NCBI GenBank assembly: GCA_035772405.1
Contig: JAYKKM010000143.1
Span: 3,227,501 to 3,291,500, forward strand
From: Chrysogorgia sp. JL179-B06
Lineage: Eukaryota; Cnidaria; Anthozoa; Scleralcyonacea; Chrysogorgiidae
Reading direction: 5' to 3'
Length of the DNA: 64,000 bases
Part shown: positions 11,433-21,500 of the stretch, in pieces
Position numbering within the stretch: the first letter of the stretch is position 1
How the letters are laid out: every line of letters starts with the position of its first letter
Program-made: the position numbers and the translations under genes
Notes under the pieces: generated by a model
Databases searched by the model: none
What the model was told of the DNA's origin: nothing
Seen by the model: only the letters and a program-made list of their open reading frames with translations

Positions 11433-11920
11433 ATGCAACGTATATGCTAGTTATGCTATATTTGTTCTTCCCAGTCCCGTCCGATATGACCTTATGTGGA
11501 ATACGTACTATAAGTCCATATGAATATAATAGGAACGTATGTTATGTACTTAGTCTTAGATTAGGTAATTCCAAATCTGTTTTCAGAATTGAAATCGTAT
11601 TTTTATTTTAAGTTATTTGACATGCTACATGCATTGTATGCAGTTCTTTTTTTATTTCACTACAACAGGTACCTAAAATAAGCTCTGGGAAATTTATAAA
11701 TATCGAGTCTGCAGACGTTTTTCATCTCGAACGTGGCTTGCTTAACGCAACAACTCATCGTCACGGAGGCCGTTCTCGACTCAGTCCTCGCTCGGTTTCT
11801 GACGTCTCTATTGATTTCGATAACGTCATATGAAAACAAATTACAGGTAACGAAAACACCATTTTGTTTAAATTATTTTGCATTTTACGTAATAGGAATA
11901 CTCTGTTATTTCGATATTTC
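11433..11920. other. Unassigned sequence
   Basis: No gene is supported; short frames of 62-77 residues have no recognisable features. Confidence 0.4.
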
Positions 11921-12011
11921 ATTACAAAATGACCACACGACTCATAAAATCTCTGATGTTCTCTGACGTCCCCTGATGTTCTCTGATGCTCCCTGATGTT
12001 GTGACCTTTTC
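11921..12011. repeat. Inverted flank (left) of the virus-like remnant region
   Basis: It contains TTACAAAATGACC, ACGACTC and a run of CTCTGATGTT/CCCTGATGTT motifs ending GTGACCTTTTCC. The same series occurs in reverse orientation at 16224-16285, so the two may be terminal or subterminal inverted repeats of one element of about 4.4 kb. Confidence 0.5.
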
Positions 12012-12399
12012 CCTCCCAGTGAAAAGCTAGCAGTAAAATTTTCCTCCCAGTCCCACTGGAAAATGTTCCAGGAACTACGAAATAAAGTGAATATCGAGAT
12101 GTTAAATCAAAGTTTTTTCATGACAAAATAATGATAGTTACAAATCAAAATATCCGAAGAAAACCTGGGCATCTATTGATGGTACAATAATCTCAAATCC
12201 TAAAGATATGGCGGAAGCTTTAATGATTATTTTATTAACATCGGTCCCAAGCAGCAGAAAATGATAATGAACTTTTAGTTAATAATTACTCTACAAATGA
12301 CGACACTGCCCAACCGCAAACGTGCTTTGAATTTGACAATTCCAAAACCCAGAAAAGAATTTTTTTAAAAGACATTTAAATATAGTGGTGCTATGCTAG

Positions 12400-12740
12400 T
12401 GGAATATAGTGGAATCAACTATCTTGTGAAGAGAAGACTGCGGAGACTCTTTACACTTTTAAAAACCATATTATTAGGCTTTGATTCGTGTTTCACTTCC
12501 TCTTGTTGCTCTTATCTTGTATATAGTTAGTTAATGTATTGTTTAGTTTAGTTTTTGTACCTATGTTTTGTGTTATAGTGTTCTTTGTATATAAGCACGC
12601 CCCTCATGGAAATCAGCTATTGTTGTTGGGGCTAGCGTGTTATTTTTTAAATAAAGATTTTACCTACCCACCTACCTAATCAACTTACCACCTACCCACT
12701 TACCCACCCACCTAAGCACCCACCCACACACCCACCCATA
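12400..12740 (+). mobile_element. 3' end of a CR1/L2-like retrotransposon with a tandem tail
   Basis: It includes the conserved-looking CACGCCCCTCATGGAAATCAGC region split by GCTATTGTTGTTGGGGCTAGCGTG, then AAATAAAGATTTTACC and a (CACCTAC)n-like tail to about 12740. A related 3' end (CACGCCCTTCGTGG) occurs at 50247, downstream of a recognisable reverse transcriptase, which supports the call. Confidence 0.55.
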
Positions 12741-13740
12741 TGTTGGCTGATAGACAAAGGCCACACCCCCTTCCAGTGTTTTTTTATTGACACCTATCAA
12801 TCAAAAGTTGCCCACTCCCCTTCAAGGGATCCTCCAGTGTCCAATGGCCAACGTGTGCACGCTATCGGGGAGAATGTGTCGCTTATCATCGTTCCCACTC
12901 AGCCCAATTATGTTTATCTCCTCTGTGTAGACATCGTGTTTTCTACTCCTAAATGTGTACATCCTACTCATCTGATTCTCTCCACTCTCCAAGCACCTCT
13001 TGTAGTCCCCAAAGGTGATCCCCTTCTCCACGATGTTTTTTTTTACCCCTTTACACTTTTTGAGCTCCTTTCGAACGGTCTTGTAGCTATACAGCTTTGC
13101 TCTTAGCCCCACGAACTCCAATATCTGCTCTCCGCCATGAATTCATCTTTCATCATTCCCAGGAACTTCTTGTTGCGACCCACTGGGATACATGAGGGGT
13201 GATATTTCCATACTCAGCCGTGTCTAATCTCTCCTCCACACCGCCCAACCCAGACATAGCGAGTTCAAGAGGATGAGTAAATAAAGCCAACTGTAGTATA
13301 AAACATAATGCTTATTATAGGTATTTCGCACATAAACTTTTAGAACTTGAGAGGTTTAATAACAATAATTAGTAAAAGAGCTTATACTTACCGAAACATA
13401 ACTCGTACAAGGAAGATAAAAAGATATCAAATAAGAAATTTGTCTGAAATCTGAATTCTGATTGTCGCTCAATGTGTGTTCGACCAGTTTACACACCTGC
13501 ATTGATCAAAGACGGGAGACAGGATAGAGATGACTTGATTAGTAATTACTTTCTACAGGGTTTCACAAATTCTGAAATTGCTGGTCTGAATTGTCTGAAG
13601 TCGCTCGTCGGCTTTCGTACTTTAGTGCAGGATTCCTTGAGCTATGTTTTGAAGAGAACTCTATTTCTGGCAATTGTAATTTTGGCAATGAGCAATTTTG
13701 TTACCCTCAAAAAACCTTCATGTCTGAATCTGATATTTAT
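12741..13740. other. Unassigned sequence
   Basis: Overlapping frames of 89-99 residues at 12822-13121 (both strands) and 13472-13771 have no features I can name. No splice structure or domain was found. Confidence 0.35.
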
Positions 13741-13743
13741 TAA

Positions 13744-14434
13744 AGTGTTTATGAAACGAAAATTGGGATGACTTTTATATTGATTTATTTGAAAGAGCTC
13801 CTCAAACGATAAAGAATGGCGTTGGTACATGTAGTTCTGCCATACCTTATCTCGTTCTCGAGTTATTCAAGGTTGTGTAATATGACCTATGACGTCACTA
13901 GTTGTAACCACCATTATGATGAATCAGAAAATGAAGCATATCTTCACAACTATTGAACAAAATTCCTTGAAACTTTGCACAAGTATTACAGGTCACTAAA
14001 TTGAATAACCCACGTAAACGTTATCGTCGCCATGGTAACACTAACAGATTAGTTCTGACTCCTTTACTGCTCTCATAAACTTGTTTATACTCTCCTTTTT
14101 CTAAACCAATATTTAACTGTTGATCAGTGAGGTATATTTTCAATATTATTGCCAACAAAACAGAGCAACTTCGAGTCAAAATCTTTGTAGGGCTTGGATA
14201 CTTGTGTAAAGTTTCAAACAATTTTGCTCAATATTTTTGAAGATATGCTTCATTTTCTGATTCATCATAATGATGGGTACAACTAGTGACGTCATAGGTC
14301 ATATTACACAATCTTGAATAACTCGAGAACGAGATAAGATATTAAAGAACTACAAACGCCATTCTTTATCGTTTGAGGAGTTCTCTCAAATAAATCAATA
14401 AAAAAGACACCTCAATTTTCGTTTCATAAACACT
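13744..14434. mobile_element. 700-bp fold-back MITE
   Basis: The ends AGTGTTTATGAAACGAAAAT (13744) and its reverse complement (ending about 14434) match. Inverted arms extend inward over more than 200 bp, with landmarks TGACGTCACTAG at about 13890 and CTAGTGACGTCA at about 14283. TTAA precedes the left end. No protein is encoded. Confidence 0.75.
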
Positions 14435-14960
14435 TGAATACACCATGTGTCTGGACATGGTGTGATGGTTGCAGACATATTTATATTTAAGTGGCTGCAG
14501 AATTTAATTTAATATAATAAAGACTGTAACACGGCCACTACAACAACAAATAATTGTCTAGTTAAATAATATGGATATGTTCCTACGAAGAGGTAAAAAA
14601 TAGGTTTCAATACTTACACGAGGGTTATTAGTTATCATTTGTGGTTCGGTTGGATAAAGATTTTCAGACAGACTGGATGAAGATCGGAGGCAAGAACCCA
14701 AAATTAGGAGTGGAAAACATTTTGTCATCATAATTTGAACGACATAACCTTCGAAAACTGCGGTATGTCACGCTTGTCGCTTGCAAATTCACTGCAATTC
14801 ATGTTCAAAATTGTAGAATTCCTGATTAAGCTTCCTTTCTTGAAACAAGATGGCGTCAAGTTCGAGTAATGATCGGCTGATAGTCGTAAGTTGTCGTAAC
14901 AGCCTAACAACTCGACAGACATATATCTGATACAAAAACCTGATGCAGCTCATGACAGAG
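14435..14960. other. Unassigned sequence
   Basis: No gene or repeat was recognised. Confidence 0.35.
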
Positions 14961-14968
14961 AAAGTTAC

Positions 14969-15124
14969 ATGAAAGAGTATAGCAAAATGTATCGCGAAGG
15001 AAATAGAGACGAATTACTTGGAAATATAGTGTGTGAATGCGTGGCAACCTCATCACGATCCAATATTGCACGCCATAGAAAAAGTAAAAAGCACGAAAAA
15101 GCAATGAGCGAGTTGGACGAGTAA
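14969..15124 (+). pseudogene. Small zinc-binding-type ORF of a virus/Polinton-like element
   Basis: A 51-residue frame starting KEYSKMYREGNRDELL and containing CEC followed by a basic stretch RHRKSKKHE. Small proteins with a CxC pair and a final H-x(n)-KKH are common in Polinton-like and large DNA virus-related sequences of cnidarians; I recall the pattern rather than a named family. One expected cysteine/histidine pair is not obvious, so it may be a C-terminal piece. It lies at the head of a same-strand run of fragments to 16150. Confidence 0.35.
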
Positions 15125-15139
15125 GTCAGGGTGAGTCAA

Positions 15140-15545
15140 TAAGGTTAAAGGGTAGCACGGCTTACAAAGAAGTGGAAACGAGTGAAAGAATGAACTACGT
15201 CCACACCTTGATGATAGACGACGCTGACGCTGGTGAGAGAGAGACGTCTTTCATCGAGAGAGAAAAGACAGTGCTCATTAGGACTCATATAGAGACATGA
15301 GGAGATTCATAAAGGAAAAGTTTAACTACAGAATCGACTGGGATAGCGATGAAGGGACAGACCTAAAACTACGAATCAAAATCACCCGAAAGACAATGTC
15401 AAATTCGTTCCAAAGTCAGGTACAAGCGGTAGGCTCAAAGATGCAAAAGTCGTACTCAAACGAGTCGATGGAAAACTAGTGTTAAACGAATGGCCGTCAA
15501 ATAGAGAGACCGTTAGACAATTCAAAGAGTTCATCTATGGTACTG
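15140..15545 (+). pseudogene. Broken ORF, virus/Polinton-like region, unknown function
   Basis: Open stretches in at least two frames, including 15297-15479 (FIKEKFNYRIDWDSDEGTDL), run on the same strand toward the next fragment. The frame changes near 15395, and a stop lies at 15298-15300 in the upstream frame. The composition is charged, with no membrane segment. I do not recognise a named domain. Its placement between two fragments typical of virus-like elements suggests a decayed gene of the same element. Confidence 0.35.
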
Positions 15546-15546
15546 T

Positions 15547-16150
15547 ATGATGGATAGGGAGAAAACTATCAATGATCTCCCAATGGTAGAGAGATCAGGG
15601 CCCGCTCTGAGGCCCGAACTGACGAGAGGTTTGAGCAGGGACCCAAGAGATGGAGAATTAGTGACCAAGGATCCATAAAAATCGAGGCAGATCGTTTCAG
15701 AGAGATGAATAGAGGAAAAACAGAGGAAGCAAGAGGACCTCTGACGTGGGAGAAGCGATCGATTTTCACCAAGAGGGTGAACACTTAGAGAAGATTGCAG
15801 AGGCTTTTGAGGAGCGACGAGATATAAAAGGGACTCGAGAAGCGCAAGAAGAGGACGTTTCAATACTGCAAAAGTTTAAAAAGTGGGCGAAAGAGAACAA
15901 GGTAGGTCTCTCGGCGGTGGCAATTTCCGTTGCGGGGATTATCACCAGCATTGTGGTGGCTGGGAGAAACGTTGTCCTCAAGGGAGCACAAGCAGCGGGT
16001 GCCTTTGGAAAAGCCGTCGCAAGATTGGCAAAATCGCTGGGACCCCTATTGGCTCCGCTGATGAACATGCTTGCCACTGTGATCTCCTGGGGCGCTCGCG
16101 GTCTTGCTTGGGTATCGAAAAATCTCTGGGTTCTCCAACCAACGCATAGC
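15547..16150 (+). pseudogene. Broken membrane-associated protein of a virus/Polinton-like element
   Basis: Fragments in three frames make one degraded gene: 15547-15678 (stop), 15667-15790, then 15746-16153. The last part is a 135-residue frame with an acidic, charged N-terminal half (EAFEERRDIKGTREAQEED) and a glycine/alanine-rich hydrophobic C-terminal half with two likely membrane or amphipathic helices (about residues 57-72 and 80-125). Similar uncharacterised proteins, with a charged stem and a C-terminal SWGxxGLAWxxKNLW region, are abundant in cnidarian genomes beside Polinton-like genes, to my memory. At least two frameshifts show it is dead. Confidence 0.4.
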
Positions 16151-16223
16151 TGATCCTTTGAGACAAACTCGGAGAAATTCTCTGCATGGAATGATAAAGA
16201 GCGATCCCTTTGTCGATCCCTTT

Positions 16224-16285
16224 GGAAAAGGTCACAACATCAGGGGACATCAGAGATTTTTTGAGTCGTGGGGTCATTTTGTAAC
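16224..16285. repeat. Inverted flank (right) of the virus-like remnant region
   Basis: Reverse-orientation match to 11921-12011: GGAAAAGGTCACAACATCAG, then GAGTCGTG and GGTCATTTTGTAAC. See the left flank. Confidence 0.5.
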
Positions 16286-16289
16286 AGAG

Positions 16290-16850
16290 TCGGTCGAATA
16301 ACACTACTTCTGTGTATCACACCATTACACCTTGGGCGCAAAATAACTGTTAGGTCAAGATGACCGGCTACTCTCTGCATGGAATGTTTCGTAATTATGG
16401 GACGCTTAATTAATGAAATCCGTCTGTCGTCAATAAATTCAAACAAGTTCGTTGCGTGCGGGCTGTCATAATGTGACTGGACAAAATGACCGGCAAGGCG
16501 AGAGTTTGACCGGACAGCGCTTCAATTTGGTCGGACATTGTCCGTTGTCCGGCCGTTATTTACACCTATTGTTCCTATATGATCCTCATTCCCAAAGTTC
16601 TGCAAAGAAACCTGCTTTATTCGATTTATCAAGCCTAACAGAATTTTTAACGGAATTCATGACTAAAGCTCTTCTAACAAACGTTTTACATAATCATGTT
16701 AAAATTCAAACATTAATTTGACACACCTTAATCTCCATGACACTAACATTCCTTGTTTCCCATTTTAAAATATTCATAGCGGCCTTCGCTATTTTCCTGT
16801 AAAATAACCAAAAAATAAAATATCCTTTTTATATTATGATACAGTAGTTG
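16290..16850. other. Unassigned sequence
   Basis: An 89-residue plus-strand frame (16452-16721) shows no recognisable features. CTCTGCATGGAATG occurs at both 16179 and 16374, a short duplication. No gene is supported. Confidence 0.35.
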
Positions 16851-16852
16851 GG

Positions 16853-17182
16853 AAGTGCCTATCTCACGTTTGGGGATTTACATATTCGTAATATTTGGGT
16901 CTTCCTGAGCAAAATCATAATTTATCTTGTCAGCCGAAAATGTTATCTTCATGGACTTTTTCCTGTTAAGGTTATCGGATGTGACGTCACAAGAGGCATT
17001 TTTGTGGCAAGTGAAAAGAAAACTGGTTTGGAATGCCTCTTGTGACATCACATCCCATAAATTTGACAGTTAAAAATTCCACGAAGATGAAATTTTCGGC
17101 TGACAAAATATATTATGATTTTGCTCAGAAAGAATCAAATATTACGAATATGTAAAATCCCCAAACGTGAGATAGGCACTTT
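16853..17182. mobile_element. 330-bp fold-back MITE
   Basis: The left end AAGTGCCTATCTCACGTTTG and its reverse complement at 17160-17181 are near perfect. Arms run about 150 bp and meet around a TGACGTCACAAGAGGC pair at about 16980 and 17038. TTAA follows the right end. Confidence 0.8.
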
Positions 17183-17261
17183 AAGTGTGTTTTAGTACAC
17201 ATTTTCACGTGTAACAAGTGATAGAGTTAGCATCTGAAATACCAGCAACCTTATCTGAATA

Positions 17262-17263
17262 TC

Positions 17264-17298
<35 letters not shown>

Positions 17299-17300
17299 CC
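17262..17300. repeat. (TA)n microsatellite
   Basis: A run of alternating TA of about 30 bp, bounded on both sides by AACCTTATCT. Confidence 0.85.
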
Positions 17301-17486
17301 TTATCTAATATTGAAGTATTAAATCAGACATGAATGTAAAGGATTTTGTATCTGTTGAGATCTCGCTAATAATGATATATAATGCTAAAAATATACAAAT
17401 AGCACTGGATCATTTCAAACGCCCTAAGACAATTGCCTAAACTTTGTTTGTACGAATTTTTAATCAGGATAAATACACTTCAGTAA

Positions 17487-17810
17487 TTACAATTTTACTG
17501 TTATAAATGTGTGTCCTGAATTTATGCAATAATATATTAATAATAATCTAAACACTATATAATTTATATAGATAAATAATTCAAAGGCTTTGAGGAAGTC
17601 CATTGAGTTATCTATTTTTCTAATATGCAGAGGTAGATTATTGAATATAATTCCTGCAGCCTGATAGAAGAAAGCCTTTTGGGTGCCACTTAATCTTGTT
17701 TTTGGTAAAATAATACAATGTTGATTGTTCCTAGTATAATTTCCATGATCCATTAATTTAAAATAATGGTTGAAATTTTCACAAAGTTTTCCTTTAAAGG
17801 CATATGGCAA
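17487..17810 (-). pseudogene. C-terminal fragment of a non-LTR reverse transcriptase
   Basis: The minus-strand frame contains LPKTRLSGTQKAFFYQAAG, then FNNLPLHIRKIDN. This matches the usual C-terminal end of non-LTR retrotransposon polyproteins (a basic block, then FxxxGxxxWNxLP-like). The 5' part is absent because the TTAA MITE at 17793-18297 has inserted at its upstream side. It is a dead 3' fragment in an intron-sized gap of the AGK gene or just beyond its last exon seen here. Confidence 0.55.
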
Positions 17811-18297
17811 TGTAAATTAACTTTGTCTCATTTGAAAGAACTCGTGAAATGGTATAACAAGGTCTTTTACAATTTTCCCTTATCTTTTTTGGTTTTCGAA
17901 ATAATTTGACGAAAGACAGCGTGCTGTCCGCCATCTTGGAATTATTTTCGATATGCACGTGACGTCATAAGTGGGTAAAGTGAAATTTTTATCTTGCCAA
18001 CCTTACGACATTATGAGCCAGAAACTCGATTATGTTGCACTATTTCATTTTCAATTGGCCCCAACATTTTAAACCTATGGAGTAGTTTCAACAGGTTTAC
18101 CCTGCTGGTGACGTCACCAATTTCCTAGTTAATTAGGTCAAATACTATAACAAAATGGCGGATTGTAGACTTTTGTCATAATTATCTGAAATATTTCAAA
18201 AACCAAGATACTGAAAAATTGTAAAAGGTCTTCTTATACCAGTTTACGAGTTCTTTCAAATGAGACAAAGTTAATTTACATTGCCATATCCCTTTAA
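17793..18297. mobile_element. 505-bp TTAA-flanked MITE
   Basis: TTAAAGGCATATGGCAATG at the left and CATTGCCATATCCCTTTAA at the right are inverted ends. The arms share TTAACTTTGTCTCAT and GAAAGAACTCGT. Related to the MITE at 6240-6727. Typical of a TTAA-targeting transposase (Kolobok or piggyBac). Confidence 0.8.
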
Positions 18298-18475
18298 GCG
18301 ACTTGTAGACCAACTTTACAGTGAATAACACTTTACTAAATTAGATTACCTCGCTACAGGGTATGATATAGAAACTTGCACGGGATTAGTTATTAATCAC
18401 ATCTTTAGGTTATCTACCAGTTCATGAAATAAAAAAAAACAGCGGATGATATTGCAACATAATCATATTCCTCAC

Positions 18476-18573
18476 CTCACTTCTTCATCACTTGTATTAT
18501 CCACAATATTGTTATAACTATGATTATTTCTACCAATTGGAATCACTCCGATAGGAATTTTGGAGATTCTTTC
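18476..18573 (-). CDS. AGK: AGK exon encoding the SKIPIGVIPIG block
   Basis: Acceptor TTAACAG at 18574-18580, donor GTGAGG at 18475. It encodes 32 codons plus two bases. The block corresponds to the conserved SKIPIGFIPLG region of AGK, but the usual following serine-rich stretch (ETSSLSHTLF in vertebrates) reads RNNHSYNNIVDN here, and the last part is rich in D and E. Confidence 0.75.
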
Positions 18574-21500
18574 CTGTTAAGAAAACAACACGAATATCTC
18601 AATAACTTTAAAAATACATTGTCAATCCAGGAACACGCATAAAGACATTACACAATGATAATTGATAAACCCAAAGAAAGTTTGCGTTGGACAGACTAGA
18701 TTGGAAAAAATGAAGAACGAATGGGCAGTATGGGTATTTCAATACCGGTATTCAATATTCGAAAAATGTCGCGGTATACCATTACAATTTTTAGCAAATG
18801 TGTGATCTACAGTAAGTGCAGTTGACACCCAATAACCCAAACACTCAAGGGAAAATGGAAAAAGTTCGAGTTATTGGGAGTTTGTTTCGTTAAATGATGT
18901 AAATTAGATGGATAAATCAGTGTTTTACTTTTATTATATATTTCAACTCCATATTCAAAAGCTTGATCTTCATATACATGTATGATAGCTACGATGAATA
19001 CGATCGCCAGCCACGATTGCTCAAAAGTCAAAAATGAACTCAGCGATCGCAGCGATCAAACGGAAACTACAAACCTCAATAGCAATTTAGTTTAGTTTTA
19101 GTTTAGTAGATTTAGCACTTAGGTGAACGGAATACCCCAACAGGCGAGAAGCCCAATTGATTGGGGTTCCGAGGGCCTACGATTTAAAGTCGTTATCCAA
19201 GAAGACCCGAAAGCCTTAACATCTGCTGATATTGTTGCAAAGGCAGCACTTTCTCTTCGATTATTTTTAAGACCCTGAGTGGTGGTCCGACCCACGATTT
19301 GAACCTGTGTCTCCCAGCTCATAGACATATGTGGTATAACCACTAGACCATAACAGCTGGTTATGCCGCGATCGCCGAGATAGAACATTATCCATCTTAG
19401 CGATCGTTTAAAAGTTAAAATCTAATCTATATATTATTTCGCGCACACACACATTGTGTTTGTTTCTCATTTGTGAACTTTTCTTGCAGTTTAAATAAAA
19501 AGATAAACTGATGATAGTCATGATACCGGTTTACAGTATCTTACGGTAACAACGGTATACCGGTATAGCGTCAGAACCAATACCGCCATACCGGTATCAA
19601 CTTTATCGTGAATAACTAAAAATACCGGTATACCGCCCAACTTTAAGGAGAAAGAAATAATTAAAATAATGAGATTTAAAAAAACTATTGTTGCACTAAC
19701 ATGGTCGTTTCGTCTTAACATCCCAGTGAGAACCTGTGACACAAAACAAAAATAAATTAAAACATGATAAAAATGTGTTGGGCTGCGCAGACAGTAGTAG
19801 TGCGATTTTATACTTTACGTTTTTCACTTTACGTTTGATATTTTGACGAAGGGTCAGAGCCCGTACACACAGGGACTTTTTTCGTGCAGAAAAACAAACA
19901 ATATTACCAGATATCATGTAAATACTGATCCATCTTAATAATATTAAAAAAGAATCTTGGAATCATTTTCTGTACCTCTGACAGGGTCCCATCTCCACCA
20001 GCCACAATAATTCCATCTATGGTTGGATCAAGATATTGAGTGAGAGCTTTACACTGTCCTTCATAATCAGTCTATGAAGAATGGGTAACACTTTTACAAT
20101 TGTCTTTTATATAAACAATATTGAATGTACAGAGATAATGGTAAATTTGCATCTTCGTGTTGATAATGATGTAATGTTTGCCACTGAAGCTTATCCGAAA
20201 TGTTTGGCACTGAAGCTTATCCGAAATCTGACTTCCTGACAACATTCTGATCGCTGGTGAGATGCTCTAATCATTGAACTACAACGGACTACATAAGTGT
20301 TACTAAAATACAGTATGTAATATACTCAACACATAATTACAAACATCAGAAAAAGTTAAAAATCGGACTTATAAATCAGCAATTATCATAACCATCACAC
20401 TGTCATCGGAATTCATGTTGCTCACAAATGAGCAGAAGGTTGTGGGTTAGAAGTGAACATCTCAAACTCATTAATAATTCATGAGGAAAACAGAAAGGAA
20501 AATCATAACCGAGACGTTGTTTGGATATGTGATCTTAATTAGCATAAAATTTCGACAACTTTCACGTCGATTTTCTCTTATAATACTGTTTTGCGAGATG
20601 CTATATCATACACTCGAAAGGCGTTTATTATCTGATTTCCAAACACCTCGAAGTGTGTTAAACTAAACTCGGCCTACGGCCTCCTTTTTCAACACACGTC
20701 TCGGTGTTTGGAAATCAGATAATAAACGGCATCTCGTGTATGATATACTGTATATTACATAATGTTCATAGTAGGAAAAATGTTACAATGTGTATACAGT
20801 CCGATTTTTTTACAACCAAGCAACACTTAAACCTAAAATATTGATGTCCATTTAATACGAAATGTCAAAAGGTTCTCCATGTCACGTGAGTTAATTCTGT
20901 CATTTGATTGGTTGACAACAAAAGGATGCAAGAATAAAGTGCAATGTGGTAAATCAGGTTTTTGAAAGAAAGTGGTGGATACATGTTTTAATAAACATAA
21001 CATTTATTATGCTCTGAAATTACGCTTTTAAAACTTTCTCATGTAAAACTTTTTCTCATGTATACTGGGCTTCTATCTTTTATCTTGATCGGCATAAACA
21101 TATCCTCCAGCACAATGGCAATAGCGACCTTTAGATTGAGTACGATTACGAGTACGAAGACAAACTTTTCTGCGCAGTGGAGAAACAATGGAAAAGAACC
21201 ATGCGCAATGGTAAACTCGTCTTCGTACTCGTCTTCGTCCTCAAATCTAAAGGTCTCTATTATCTTCATTAAACTGGAACGCTCTTTATATAAGAAGACT
21301 TTTCCATCGTTGTTCATTTGGCTTTAAATCTCTTAATAATGGATTTAGACTTTGACTTTTATAATTAACTGAATATTCATTCTTAAAATTTTTAGGGGAA
21401 AAAATAACCTAAGATTGCCTCTATGTAAGACGAACTGGGGTCAACAAAGAACTTTGTATCTCTTTATGAAGGACTGGAATAATTTACCTTTATTTGTTAG

